In this document: one piece after another, positions 1-9,300 of the stretch
Position numbering within the stretch: the stretch's first letter is position 1
How the letters are laid out: every line of letters starts with the position of its first letter
NCBI RefSeq assembly: GCF_024170225.1
Contig: NZ_JALJXU010000004.1
Location: forward strand, 62,001 to 126,000
Reading direction: 5' to 3'
DNA: 64,000 nt
Origin: Streptococcus gallinaceus
GTDB lineage: Bacteria; Bacillota; Bacilli; Lactobacillales; Streptococcaceae
The notes under the pieces: generated by a model
The model's input: only the letters and a program-made list of their open reading frames with translations
Databases searched by the model: none
Told to the model about the DNA's origin: nothing
Position numbers and translations under genes: made by a program

Positions 1-2
1 TT

Positions 3-1649
3 ATCTTTATCGACCTTCGTGACCGTGAAGGAATCATGCAGTTGGTCATCAATCCTGAGGAAGTATCACCAGAAGTGATGGCAACCGCAGAAACTCTTCG
101 TAGCGAGTATGTCATTGAAGTGACAGGTACTGTTGCTGCGCGTGAACAAGCTAATGATCAGTTGGCAACAGGTGCGGTCGAGTTGAAAGTCGACACTCTT
201 GAAGTTCTAAACAGCGCCAAGACAACTCCATTTGAAATCAAAGATGGTATTGAAGCTAATGACGACACGCGTATGCGTTACCGCTACCTTGACTTGCGTC
301 GTCCAGAGATGCTTGAAAACTTCAAATTACGTGCAAAAGTGACACATTCTATCCGTAACTACCTGGATGAATTGGAGTTCATCGATGTGGAAACACCAAT
401 GTTGACAAAATCAACTCCAGAAGGCGCGCGTGACTACTTGGTACCAAGTCGTGTGAATCAAGGTCATTTCTACGCTTTGCCACAAAGTCCACAGATTACA
501 AAGCAACTGCTGATGAATGCTGGCTTTGACCGTTATTACCAAATCGTAAAATGTTTCCGCGATGAAGACCTCCGTGGTGACCGTCAACCTGAGTTTACAC
601 AAGTTGACTTGGAGACTTCTTTCTTATCAGACCAAGAAATTCAAGACATCGTTGAAGGTATGATTGCCCGTGTCATGAAAGAAACAAAAGGAATGGACGT
701 CACTCTTCCTTTCCCACGTATGGCCTACGATGATGCCATGAACAACTACGGTTCAGATAAACCGGATACTCGTTTTGAGATGCTCTTGCAAGACTTGACA
801 GATGTTGTCAAGGAAGTTGACTTCAAAGTCTTTTCAGAAGCACCTGTTGTGAAAGCAATCGTTGTAAAAAATAATGCAGACAAGTATTCACGTAAAGACA
901 TTGATAAGCTGACAGAAGTCGCAAAACAGTTCGGCGCCAAAGGTCTTGCCTGGGTTAAGGTGGCAGAGAGTGCTCTTGCAGGACCAGTTGCCAAATTCTT
1001 GACAAGTGTGGAAAGTAAGTTGACAGAAACTTTACAGCTTGAAGATAATGACCTTGTTTTGTTTGTAGCAGATACATTGGAAGTTGCCAACAATACACTT
1101 GGTGCGCTTCGCACACGCATTGCCAAAGAGTTGGACTTGATTGACCAAGCTAAATTTAACTTCTTGTGGGTTGTGGATTGGCCAATGTTTGAATGGTCTG
1201 AAGAAGAGGGCCGTTACATGTCAGCTCACCATCCCTTCACTTTGCCGACAAACGAGTCTGCTCATGAGTTAGAGTGTGATTTGGCTAAGGTAAAAGCAGT
1301 AGCCTACGATATCGTTTTGAATGGCTATGAGCTTGGTGGCGGAAGCCTTCGTATTAACCAAAAAGACATGCAAGAACGGATGTTCAAAGCGCTTGGCTTT
1401 ACAGCTGAGTCAGCTAAGGAACAATTTGGATTCTTGTTAGAAGCCATGGACTATGGATTCCCACCACATGGTGGAGTGGCGATTGGACTTGACCGCTTTG
1501 TCATGATTTTGGCAGGTAAGGACAATATTCGCGAAGTCATTGCCTTCCCTAAAAATAATAAAGCAAGCGACCCGATGACTCAGGCCCCAAGTACGGTTTC
1601 AGGTGCTCAATTGGATGAATTGGCCTTGCACATTCACTTACCGGAATAA
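3..1649 (+). CDS. aspS: aspartyl-tRNA synthetase, 5' end cut by window edge
   Basis: Class II aspartyl-tRNA synthetase, which charges tRNA-Asp in the cytoplasm. The frame is open from base 3 ([10 protein letters not shown] is read before the first internal Met), so the true start lies outside the window. Roughly 35-40 residues of the N-terminal OB-fold are missing compared with the usual length of about 585. Motif 2 ([16 protein letters not shown]) and motif 3 ([14 protein letters not shown]) are both present, as is the bacterial GAD insertion domain between them. The frame is intact to a TAA stop and is followed at once by a small intrinsic terminator. Identity is near certain; only the start is unseen. 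Confidence 0.97.
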   Translation: MFIDLRDREGIMQLVINPEEVSPEVMATAETLRSEYVIEVTGTVAAREQANDQLATGAVELKVDTLEVLNSAKTTPFEIKDGIEANDDTRMRYRYLDLRRPEMLENFKLRAKVTHSIRNYLDELEFIDVETPMLTKSTPEGARDYLVPSRVNQGHFYALPQSPQITKQLLMNAGFDRYYQIVKCFRDEDLRGDRQPEFTQVDLETSFLSDQEIQDIVEGMIARVMKETKGMDVTLPFPRMAYDDAMNNYGSDKPDTRFEMLLQDLTDVVKEVDFKVFSEAPVVKAIVVKNNADKYSRKDIDKLTEVAKQFGAKGLAWVKVAESALAGPVAKFLTSVESKLTETLQLEDNDLVLFVADTLEVANNTLGALRTRIAKELDLIDQAKFNFLWVVDWPMFEWSEEEGRYMSAHHPFTLPTNESAHELECDLAKVKAVAYDIVLNGYELGGGSLRINQKDMQERMFKALGFTAESAKEQFGFLLEAMDYGFPPHGGVAIGLDRFVMILAGKDNIREVIAFPKNNKASDPMTQAPSTVSGAQLDELALHIHLPE

Positions 1650-1655
1650 GAAAGA

Positions 1656-1676
1656 AACGAGCCCTAGGCTCGTTTT
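1656..1676 (+). terminator. aspS terminator
   Basis: ACGAGCC-cta-GGCTCGT stem followed by TTTT, 7 bases after the aspS stop. Confidence 0.8.
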
Positions 1677-1688
1677 GCATGGAGAAAC

Positions 1689-2630
1689 ATGGTGAGAAAA
1701 ACCACATTTATCAAGAAATTACGCTATTTCCTACGCAGAGGTGCGCGTAGGGTTGGACTTTTAAAAACCTTACGTAGTATTTCACGTGAAAAATACGCGG
1801 AAAAAATATCCGCTTCCATCGTCTATGGTCTCTTGTCTAGTATTGCTGTCAACTTTTTCTACCAGTCAGGTCAGGTCTACTCGACAGGTGTGACGGGTCT
1901 GGCGCAGATTATCCACACCGTAACGGAACGGACGCTTGGCGCAGGGATTCCTATTTCAATTTCTTTTTATGCCATCAATCTGCCCTTGTTGATTATGGCT
2001 TGGTATACGATTGGACATAAATTTACCATATTTACCTTTATCACGGTAACGATGAGTTCCCTTTTTATTCAGTTTATTCCTGTTGTTCCCCTGACGCACG
2101 ATCCCTTGATCAATGCGATTTTCGGTGGCCTCTTTCTCGGGACAGGGATTGGATTTGCCCTGAAAAATAACATTTCAAGCGGTGGAACGGATATTGTCAG
2201 TCTAACGATTCGTCGGAAAACTGGGCGTACAGTTGGAAAGATTTCTCTTTTTATCAATGCATTCATTATTGCAGGGGCAGGTATCCTTTTTGGATGGCAA
2301 TCTGCTCTCTACTCTATGGTGGCTCTGTTTGTCATGACACAAGTGACAGATGCCATTTACACCAAGCAAAAGAAAATGCAGGCTATGATTATCACCAGTC
2401 ATCCTGATGCGGTGATTAAGATGGTGCATAAGAAACTCCATCGCGGCGTAACCTGTATCAATGAAGCCGAAGGGACCTACAACCACGAGAAAAAATCAGT
2501 GTTACTGGCGGTTATTACTCGTGCAGAATTCAATGATTTTAAGTTTTATATGAAAAAAACGGACCCAGCAGCCTTTGTATCCGTGTCTGAAAACGTGCAA
2601 ATCATCGGCCGTTTTGTAGACTTGGAATAA
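1689..2630 (+). CDS. YitT family membrane protein with C-terminal DUF2179
   Basis: Integral membrane protein of the YitT/DUF161 family; its transport or regulatory role is not established. After a basic N-terminus of about 45 residues rich in Arg and Lys, five to six hydrophobic segments span roughly residues 50-220 and carry family motifs such as GVTGLAQ and SSGGTDIVSL. The soluble tail (about 225-313) fits DUF2179 (MIITSHPDAVIKMVH, RGVTCINEAEG). The start ATG has GGAG four bases upstream, close but usable. It stands alone between the aspS terminator and nrdI. The family assignment is firm and the function unknown. Confidence 0.85.
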   Translation: MVRKTTFIKKLRYFLRRGARRVGLLKTLRSISREKYAEKISASIVYGLLSSIAVNFFYQSGQVYSTGVTGLAQIIHTVTERTLGAGIPISISFYAINLPLLIMAWYTIGHKFTIFTFITVTMSSLFIQFIPVVPLTHDPLINAIFGGLFLGTGIGFALKNNISSGGTDIVSLTIRRKTGRTVGKISLFINAFIIAGAGILFGWQSALYSMVALFVMTQVTDAIYTKQKKMQAMIITSHPDAVIKMVHKKLHRGVTCINEAEGTYNHEKKSVLLAVITRAEFNDFKFYMKKTDPAAFVSVSENVQIIGRFVDLE

Positions 2631-2670
2631 GGTAAGGGGCATTTATAAAAAATAAAATGAAAGGAGCCCA

Positions 2671-3135
2671 ATGAAGAAAAAAATTTATCTAGTTTATATT
2701 AGCCTTAGTGGCAATACACAGAGTTTTGTAAATCGCCTTACCAGTTTTTTTCAATTCCAGACGGATTTGGAGATAGAGTCTGTTCACGTCAAGGATTTGG
2801 TTAAGGAAGAAATACCATTTTACGCCTTAGACGCCCCCTTTGTGGCTTTTCTACCTACCTATCTCGAAGGTGGAAATGGCGTAGACAATGGTGATACCGA
2901 GATTTTGACAAATCCTTTGGGTGATTTTATCGCCTATGAGGATAATCACGAGCGCTGCTTAGGAATTGTCGGTTCGGGCAATCGAAACTTTAATCATCAG
3001 TATTGTCTGACTGCCAAGCAATATGCAGAGCGCTTCGGATTTCCAGTCATTGATAATTTTGAACTACGCGGTCTGCAAAATGATGTTGAGCGGATTGGTA
3101 GAAAAATTATAGATTTGGTTGATGAAATAAATTAA
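2671..3135 (+). CDS. nrdI: NrdI-like flavodoxin protein
   Basis: Small flavoprotein of the NrdI family. In class Ib ribonucleotide reductase, NrdI supplies the oxidant used to build the dimanganese-tyrosyl cofactor of NrdF. The N-terminus VYISLSGNTQSF is the FMN phosphate loop (about residues 8-19), and IVGSGNRNFNHQYC (about 99-112) is the characteristic second flavin loop. The 154-aa length is typical of streptococcal NrdI. A good site (AAAGGAG, five bases before ATG) supports the start. No nrdE or nrdF lies nearby, so it is a stand-alone copy; streptococci often carry it apart from nrdEF. The manganese transporter at 50-54 kb is functionally related but not linked. Confidence 0.88.
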   Translation: MKKKIYLVYISLSGNTQSFVNRLTSFFQFQTDLEIESVHVKDLVKEEIPFYALDAPFVAFLPTYLEGGNGVDNGDTEILTNPLGDFIAYEDNHERCLGIVGSGNRNFNHQYCLTAKQYAERFGFPVIDNFELRGLQNDVERIGRKIIDLVDEIN

Positions 3136-3160
3136 AAAAACCACCACTGGTGGTTTTTTA
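3134..3160. terminator. bidirectional terminator between nrdI and pulA
   Basis: AAACCACCA-c-TGGTGGTTT stem with an A run on the left and a T run on the right. It serves nrdI rightward and pulA leftward, and overlaps the pulA stop codon. Confidence 0.85.
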
Positions 3161-5206
3161 ATTACTTAAGATACAGATGCTTTGACCCGCGATAGTGAAT
3201 GGTTCTTCCGTTTGAGCTTCTAGCGGAGGATAGTTGAATAGCACGGTTTGATCTGCTTCTTTTGCAAATTCAAAATCTGTCGATGCAAAATTGATGATAA
3301 ATTGCAATTCTTCATCGCCTTGGCGAAGTGTGTAGCGGAGTACAAACTCTGTCAACCAGTAGAAATCGCTGACCGTGTGTATGCTATCGTAATCTGCCTG
3401 TGTCATCACAGGATGTTCCTTGCGGAATTGGATGAGCCGACTGATAAATTGAACATGCTCTTGGTAAGTAAGCGCACGTGTCCAATCGAGGCGGTTAACG
3501 CTATCAGGAATGTTATAAGTGTTATCAATTTCATCCTTGGTACGGAAAAATTCTTGACCGCTATGCAGGAAGGCTGTTCCTTGAGCAATCAATGTCAGCT
3601 GCAGACCAAAGCTAGCTGCCCGTTTTTGCTGATGAACGGTCCAACTTGGATCCTCAATGTGGAAATAGTCAAAAGCAGTTGCATTGTCATGGCACTCGAT
3701 GTAGTTGAGTGATTGCTCTGGACTGATATAATGTCCATTTCGGCTAGCAGCTAGTAGATTTTGTATTTTTTCGTGCTCTTGCTTTTCAACCAATCGTTGT
3801 GGATTGAGGATGAGTTTTTTGAAGCTGTCACGGTAGTCATCGTTGAAAAATGCGATATCAGGAAGTTTTTTTGCATTATATTGATGAGCGAGTTGATCAA
3901 AGTCAAGTCCGGTAGCCATTTTCCAGCCTTCGCCATAGAGATAAAGAGCCGGATTGATAGCACGCAATTCCTGAGCCGCTGCATTGATTGTATCCGCGTC
4001 AAGGATTCCCATAAGGTCAAAGCGGAAACCGTCAAATCCATAGAGTTCAACCCACTGCTTGAGAGATTGACGAATGTAACGTCCAACCATGGCGCGTTCA
4101 CTGGCCACATCATTGCCGCAGAAGGTACCGGATACGCGCTGACGCTTGTCGTCATAGCGGAAGAAATAACCTGGAACGATGCGCTCAAAAGCGAAGGTAT
4201 CTGCGTTGTAAACGTGGTTGTAGACAACATCCATGGTTACTCCAATACCAGCCTTGTGGTAGTGGTTGATGGCTTCTTGCAGTTCGATGATTCGTGCATA
4301 GGGATCGTTTGGATTTGATGAGAAAGATCCTTCAGGAACATTGTACTGAACGGGGTCGTAGCCCCAGTTGTAAACTGTCTGAGGCTGCGTTTCGTCGACA
4401 CTTCCAAAGTCATACAAAGGCATGAGCTGAACGTGTGTAATGCCAAGATTTTTCACGTAGTCAAAACCAATACTTTGTCCGTCGAGTGTTGGAGATTCGG
4501 TAAGGCCCATAAATTGACTGGCATGTTGGAAACCTGCTTCTTTTTGTTGTGAAAAATCACGGACGCTCATTTCATAGATAATAGCTTGCGAAATCGGGAG
4601 CGTCTTTTCAAGAGGGAGTGGTTTTACGAATTTGTCTGGATTGACGATGTAGCTATGGCCAGAATTGGCTTGCGAAGAAAGTGCATAAGGGTCATGTACT
4701 TCAAGCCATTCTCCATTGACACGGTGAAGGTAGCAGTAAGTTTTCCCCTCTAAGTCGCCAGAAACTGTAGCTATCCAGCTGCCTTGTTTTCCTTTTTCCA
4801 TGGCATGAGGAGTCCCCTCAATGACCACAAAAGCCTGTCTTGAAATTGGGGCCCAAAAACGGAAAGTTGTGCTCTTAGAGCTGTAAGTTGCACCTAGGTC
4901 TGTGCCTTTGTAGGCAAAAGTTTTATCGAAGACTTTGCTGCGGACGATGTCTCCAAAAGCCAACTCTGTGTGGTTACGGTCTTGGTCAAGAATCGTGTAA
5001 AAAGACTTCAAATCAACTTTATGAGGGCTTTTCAGTTGGAAGGTAATCGTATCTTGTTCTTCAACTGTGGAGAGGAGTTTTAGTTGGAGGTTGGTTGTTT
5101 CGTTTTCCAGACGGAAAACCATGTTTTCGTGTGGGAGGCTGGCATCCATTTGGACACGGATGAGCTGTTCTGTATCTAAAAAAGCTTTGAATTGACGTAA
5201 GGCCAT
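3158..5206 (-). CDS. pulA: type I pullulanase, intracellular
   Basis: GH13 debranching enzyme that hydrolyses alpha-1,6 links in pullulan and branched maltodextrins. N-terminal beta modules (about 1-200, including a CBM48-like part with FRFWAP) precede the barrel. The type I pullulanase signature YNWGYDPVQYNVPEGS is present, together with the nucleophile region GFRFDLMG, the acid/base region LYGEGW and the transition-state region IECHDNAT. There is no signal peptide, S-layer or LPXTG motif, so this is the cytoplasmic enzyme rather than the large wall-anchored streptococcal pullulanase. It begins 18 bases after malR with AAAGGA upstream and is probably the last gene of malA-malR-pulA. It would debranch imported dextrins before MalQ and MalP act. 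Confidence 0.93.
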   Translation of the reverse strand: MALRQFKAFLDTEQLIRVQMDASLPHENMVFRLENETTNLQLKLLSTVEEQDTITFQLKSPHKVDLKSFYTILDQDRNHTELAFGDIVRSKVFDKTFAYKGTDLGATYSSKSTTFRFWAPISRQAFVVIEGTPHAMEKGKQGSWIATVSGDLEGKTYCYLHRVNGEWLEVHDPYALSSQANSGHSYIVNPDKFVKPLPLEKTLPISQAIIYEMSVRDFSQQKEAGFQHASQFMGLTESPTLDGQSIGFDYVKNLGITHVQLMPLYDFGSVDETQPQTVYNWGYDPVQYNVPEGSFSSNPNDPYARIIELQEAINHYHKAGIGVTMDVVYNHVYNADTFAFERIVPGYFFRYDDKRQRVSGTFCGNDVASERAMVGRYIRQSLKQWVELYGFDGFRFDLMGILDADTINAAAQELRAINPALYLYGEGWKMATGLDFDQLAHQYNAKKLPDIAFFNDDYRDSFKKLILNPQRLVEKQEHEKIQNLLAASRNGHYISPEQSLNYIECHDNATAFDYFHIEDPSWTVHQQKRAASFGLQLTLIAQGTAFLHSGQEFFRTKDEIDNTYNIPDSVNRLDWTRALTYQEHVQFISRLIQFRKEHPVMTQADYDSIHTVSDFYWLTEFVLRYTLRQGDEELQFIINFASTDFEFAKEADQTVLFNYPPLEAQTEEPFTIAGQSICILSN

Positions 5207-5224
5207 GAGCCGAGAAATTCCTTT

Positions 5225-6208
5225 CTAAAGTTCAATGATAGTATGTGGAATCAGTTGACGGTAGCAGATTTGACGATTTTCCTTGCTGTCACCGATGATT
5301 TGTAGGAGTGTTTTGAGTGCTTCTTGTCCTAGTTTTACAGCGTTGATATCGACATAGGCATCGACTTTTACCTTTGGACGAACTGAGTCAAAGGAGATGA
5401 TCGGCAATTTGAGTCCGATTTCATCTAGATACGCCATGACCCCTTCAGCTACGATGGTGTCGGTTGTGACGATGGCGTCAAGAGGTTGTTTGACCAATTT
5501 CTGAATAATCTTGTACGAATTATCTTCCAGAAGGAAACCGGCAGAAAATTTGACCTTGGATTCTTCAAGTGGAATATCGTAGGCTTTAAGTGCTTGTTTA
5601 TAGCCTTCGTAACGGTCTTGTGAAACGACCAATTCCTTGTTCCCACCGACAAAACCAATGTTTTTATATCCTTTTTTGATAAAATATTCGGTTGCTTCAT
5701 AGCATGCTTGAATATTGTCATTGTCCACCAGAGAGACAAAAGGAGAAATAGCCTTCCCTAAAACGAGAAACGGGAAGTTATGCTGCAGTGCTAACTTGAC
5801 AAGCGGATCATCTGGTTGTGAATAGAGGAAAATCAGCCCATCCACCCGACGACCGTAAACCATCTGAGAAACAGCTTCTAATCGCTGATTATCATCTTTT
5901 CCTGTACTAATCTGGATGGCGTAACCGTTGTCTGCAGCAACCTGAGAAATCCCCCGCAAAGCCTGAGGGAAGAAGGGATTTTGGTAGAAGGTGTCCGACT
6001 CCACAGGGAGAATGAGCCCGATCACTTGGCTGTAGCTGCTGACAAGGCTTCTAGCATTGAGATTTGGATGGTAATTTAACTCTTGCATGGCCTTGCGAAC
6101 AGTGTCTTTTGTTTGTTGGCTGATAGAAGAGCTATTTTGGATAACGCGAGTGACAGTAGATGGCGAGACACCAGCCAATTTTGCCACGTCTTTGATAGTA
6201 GTACGCAT
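5225..6208 (-). CDS. malR: LacI family maltose operon repressor MalR
   Basis: LacI/GalR repressor. The N-terminal helix-turn-helix and hinge (about residues 3-55) read TIKDVAKLAGVSPSTVTRVI, and a periplasmic-binding-protein fold follows (about 60-327). Its place between malA and pulA, and the palindromic sites GCAAACGTTTGC and GCAAACGTTTTC at the divergent malX/malQ promoters, identify it as the maltodextrin repressor. The pneumococcal MalR works the same way, released by maltose or maltodextrins. It lies 10 bases downstream of malA and shares the promoter in front of malA. The 327-aa length is standard. The main uncertainty is which of the palindromes it binds and which are catabolite (CcpA) sites. 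Confidence 0.93.
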   Translation of the reverse strand: MRTTIKDVAKLAGVSPSTVTRVIQNSSSISQQTKDTVRKAMQELNYHPNLNARSLVSSYSQVIGLILPVESDTFYQNPFFPQALRGISQVAADNGYAIQISTGKDDNQRLEAVSQMVYGRRVDGLIFLYSQPDDPLVKLALQHNFPFLVLGKAISPFVSLVDNDNIQACYEATEYFIKKGYKNIGFVGGNKELVVSQDRYEGYKQALKAYDIPLEESKVKFSAGFLLEDNSYKIIQKLVKQPLDAIVTTDTIVAEGVMAYLDEIGLKLPIISFDSVRPKVKVDAYVDINAVKLGQEALKTLLQIIGDSKENRQICYRQLIPHTIIEL

Positions 6209-6218
6209 AATTGCCTCC

Positions 6219-6995
6219 CTATGCTTGATCTTTGAATTTTGTTTTGAAAAATACCCAGATTAAGAGTAGCACAAAAAGTGCATTTTGTATTGTGATAAGG
6301 TTAGCAATCTGAACACCAAATAGTCCAGTTAAGCAGGCAACTAGGGTTGGAATGCCCAAGCAGTTTAGAGTAAAGGTCACACATTGACCAAAGCTCGTAA
6401 AATCAAACAATTTAGACCGCTTAGTTAGGTAGAGAATACCACTTGCTCCCAAGAGCAAAATGAGGAAATTCACTCCTAAAAGAAGACTGGATACGGTGAT
6501 TAGAAGAAGAGTGATACTGGCACGGTTTGTCTTGAACCAAGCCTTAGATAGAGCCTGTGTCAGCTCTTTTCTAGATTGGAAATCACTAGTTTTCAGATCT
6601 TTGTATGAAATTTCAGCCAGTGTCTTGTCGTCATTTCGAAGGATAATCTGCTTGGTGGCCAATTGGTAGGAAAATCCGCTTAGCTGGTGAGCAGTTTCAT
6701 CAAAATAGACTTGCCCATGATCTTTTCCAGTGTAGCTGAGTTTGCCATCAGTAATCGTAATCTGCTTCAAATCGTCCATCACTTGAGGAGTCAGAGGGCT
6801 ATAGATGCCAGGAATCATCGTATCTAAGGGATAGGAATCCATACGAGCGATGTGCAGACTATTTGGAAACACCAAAAGTGCAATTAGAAAAAGACTAGTG
6901 AGCAGACCTTTCCAAAAGTTTAATCTCTTCCGACCAGCAAAAATGCGCTGAGCTGAGAATGTATTTGCAAAGTAAGAAAATGGATAAGGTAGCAT
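6219..6995 (-). CDS. malA: MalA, DUF1189 membrane protein of the maltodextrin locus
   Basis: Membrane protein of 258 aa of the DUF1189/MalA family, always found beside malR in streptococci; its biochemical role is not known. One hydrophobic segment lies near residues 28-48, then a soluble loop of about 110 residues (about 50-160), then three or four membrane segments in the last 100 residues. The order promoter-malA-malR-pulA suggests a role in sensing or in assembly of the transport machinery, but this is inference. AGAAAGG seven bases before the ATG supports the start. The symbol follows pneumococcal usage and should not be confused with maltase. Confidence 0.8.
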   Translation of the reverse strand: MLPYPFSYFANTFSAQRIFAGRKRLNFWKGLLTSLFLIALLVFPNSLHIARMDSYPLDTMIPGIYSPLTPQVMDDLKQITITDGKLSYTGKDHGQVYFDETAHQLSGFSYQLATKQIILRNDDKTLAEISYKDLKTSDFQSRKELTQALSKAWFKTNRASITLLLITVSSLLLGVNFLILLLGASGILYLTKRSKLFDFTSFGQCVTFTLNCLGIPTLVACLTGLFGVQIANLITIQNALFVLLLIWVFFKTKFKDQA

Positions 6996-7088
6996 AGAAA
7001 TGCCTTTCTAAGGTCCATATGACCAGAAAAAGAAAATGGGACAAGTACTCTTGCACCACTTTCTTTTGTGTAATAAGCTTTCTACATT

Positions 7089-7117
7089 ACTATAAAGTTT
7101 GTAGGGAAACTTGTCAA
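7089..7117 (-). promoter_or_regulatory. malA-malR-pulA promoter
   Basis: TTGACA (7112-7117) and TATAGT (7089-7094) with exactly 17 bases between them. The -35 box abuts the malD stop codon, so malA-malR-pulA can be transcribed independently of the malX operon. Confidence 0.75.
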
Positions 7118-7975
7118 CTATCCTTTCGTACCACCATCTGTCAAACCAGAAACAAAGTTCTTTTGTAGGAAGAAGAAGAGGATAGAGATTGGAACAGCAA
7201 TGAGGATAGCACCAGCTGCAAAGAGAGTTACTTTTTGATTTTTAGCATCAATAATAAACGTTTGAAGTCCGACGGCTACTGTGTAATTTTCTTGTGAACG
7301 AAGTAAGAATTTTGCCAGCATGAAATCTCCAAATGGTCCCATAAATGCCCACAAGGCCTGTACGGCAATCATAGGTTTTACCAGTGGGAGGACGATTTGA
7401 TAGAAGGTCTTGAAATGACCAGCTCCGTCCAGCTTGGCAGACTCGTCAAGGTCATACGGTACAGTATCAAAGTACCCTTTCATAAGCCAAGCGTTCATTG
7501 GAATACCACCACCTACGTAAATTAGGATTAGGAACCAATAATGGTTGAGGGCATTGAAGAGCCATGCCATAACGAAATAGGCGGTTAAGGCAGCCATGGT
7601 AGGAACCATTTGGATGACCAAGAAAAACAGCAAGCTTTTCTTACGACCCACAAAGTCATATCTACTGTAAGCATAGCCTGTTAAAGTAATGACTGTTACT
7701 TGAATGAGCATCGTGAAGAAGGCAACAATCAAAGTGTTCATATACCAACGACCATATAGAGTTTCTGTAAACAGTCTTCGGAAATTCTCTACTGTCCAAA
7801 CACCATCCAGAGTGAAGGTAAAGGAGGTGATATTTCCTGGTCGAAAGGCTGAACTAACAGTTACTAAAATCGGAAACAGTATAATAATTGCCAGTAGAAT
7901 AAGATAAGCGTAGGTAAAGAATTGAGAGAGAAATCGATTACGCTTTAGAGAACTTTTTTGAAATTTTCCTGTCAT
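7118..7975 (-). CDS. malD: maltodextrin ABC transporter permease MalD (MalG type)
   Basis: Inner permease subunit of a carbohydrate-uptake ABC transporter, MalG family. About six hydrophobic segments are seen. The cytoplasmic EAA loop that contacts the ATPase reads [20 protein letters not shown] (about residues 175-194). The ATG follows the malC stop directly, with GGAGG inside the end of malC, so translation is coupled. Partners are MalC and MalX. No ATPase gene is in the cluster; streptococcal maltodextrin systems use the shared ATPase MsmK, which is likely here too. Confidence 0.93.
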   Translation of the reverse strand: MTGKFQKSSLKRNRFLSQFFTYAYLILLAIIILFPILVTVSSAFRPGNITSFTFTLDGVWTVENFRRLFTETLYGRWYMNTLIVAFFTMLIQVTVITLTGYAYSRYDFVGRKKSLLFFLVIQMVPTMAALTAYFVMAWLFNALNHYWFLILIYVGGGIPMNAWLMKGYFDTVPYDLDESAKLDGAGHFKTFYQIVLPLVKPMIAVQALWAFMGPFGDFMLAKFLLRSQENYTVAVGLQTFIIDAKNQKVTLFAAGAILIAVPISILFFFLQKNFVSGLTDGGTKG

Positions 7976-9274
7976 TTATCGGTCCTCCATGTCAAATGCA
8001 TTGAATTTTTTAAAGGTAATGAGGGATACAGATATGACAATCAGTGAGATAATCAAAGTAACTGCAGACGCCATTGAAAATTGAGGTGAAGTCTGAGTAG
8101 TCAACTTGTAAATCCAAGAAATCAAAATATCTGTAGAACCTGCACCACCACCAACGCTACCAGGTCCACCGTTATTAAAGAGGTAGATGATAGAGAAGTT
8201 GTTAAAGTTGAAAGTATATTGTGAAATAAAGGTCGGAGCGGCTACAGCTAAAATCATTGGAAGTGTAATTTTCCAGAATTTTTGCCAAGCACTAGCACCA
8301 TCAATAATGGCTGCTTCATATAGGTCAGATGGAATAGATTGTAGAATACCAGATACCAAGATATAGATATAAGGGAAACCAAGCCAACCCTGTACCATTA
8401 CAACAGCTATTTTTGTCCAAGTAGGATCTGTTTTCCAAGGAACAATCCCAAAGTCAAGGAATGGTAAAATTTTCTCAATGAAAGGTAAAACTTGCACATT
8501 CATTGCACCAATAGAGTCATTGAAAAAGTTTCCAAAACTCATAATGGAAATAAAGGCAGGCACAGCCCAAGGGAGGAGGAAAATGACCCCGAATACACGT
8601 TTGAACTTGATGAATGGCTGATTTGCAATGATAGCAGTAGCTACACCTACTACAATTTGTAAGGTAGAAGCTGCCAAAGTCCAAATAAATGTCCAAGATA
8701 AAACAGACGAGAAGGCACTACGGAAAGTGCTAAGCTCGACCATATTCACAAAATTTTTGAAGCCAACCCAATCCAGTAATTTTTGTGGAGGAATATGTCT
8801 AAAGTCGTAGTTTGTAAAAGCGATAAAGATGGTCACTAATACAGGAAAGACAATAGCAAAAGTCATGGCTAAATAAGCAGGAATTGTTAATAAATAAGGA
8901 AAACCGTTCTCGTAAATTGTTTGCAGAGTTTCTTTGGCTGTCATAGGAACTTTCATTCCTTGATTGAGCATTTCAGCCGTCTTTTTTGCATCCCTCATAC
9001 AAATAATATGGACGATAATCATTACGAGGAAGAGAATTAGCTGCATTGCTCCCTTGATTAATAGGAATAGGGAGTGATCAATAACAGGTGTATCCCCGAG
9101 GGTGATTAATCCGTGGATAGCAGGGATACCAAAGGTAACTATTTCAATTAATTCAAGAAAGAAGACAGCAAGGAGTAAAGTCCCCTTCGCCTTCTGTTTG
9201 TTGTAGAATTGCCCCAGTCCTAGAATGAGGGAAAGCCACATGGCTAGGCGAGGGTTCTGTTGTTTTTGTTCCAT
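7976..9274 (-). CDS. malC: maltodextrin ABC transporter permease MalC (MalF type)
   Basis: MalF-type permease of 432 aa. Extra N-terminal hydrophobic segments (about residues 10-90) precede the six-segment transporter core, as in other streptococcal MalC proteins. The EAA loop reads DLYEAAIIDGASAWQKFWKI, a perfect family match for ATPase docking. AAAGGAGACACA before the ATG gives a strong ribosome site 27 bases after amyA. It imports linear and possibly cyclic maltodextrins delivered by MalX, the latter suggested by the neighbouring secreted CGTase-like enzyme. Confidence 0.94.
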   Translation of the reverse strand: MEQKQQNPRLAMWLSLILGLGQFYNKQKAKGTLLLAVFFLELIEIVTFGIPAIHGLITLGDTPVIDHSLFLLIKGAMQLILFLVMIIVHIICMRDAKKTAEMLNQGMKVPMTAKETLQTIYENGFPYLLTIPAYLAMTFAIVFPVLVTIFIAFTNYDFRHIPPQKLLDWVGFKNFVNMVELSTFRSAFSSVLSWTFIWTLAASTLQIVVGVATAIIANQPFIKFKRVFGVIFLLPWAVPAFISIMSFGNFFNDSIGAMNVQVLPFIEKILPFLDFGIVPWKTDPTWTKIAVVMVQGWLGFPYIYILVSGILQSIPSDLYEAAIIDGASAWQKFWKITLPMILAVAAPTFISQYTFNFNNFSIIYLFNNGGPGSVGGGAGSTDILISWIYKLTTQTSPQFSMASAVTLIISLIVISVSLITFKKFNAFDMEDR

Positions 9275-9300
9275 TGTGTCTCCTTTCTGAAACTACGTAT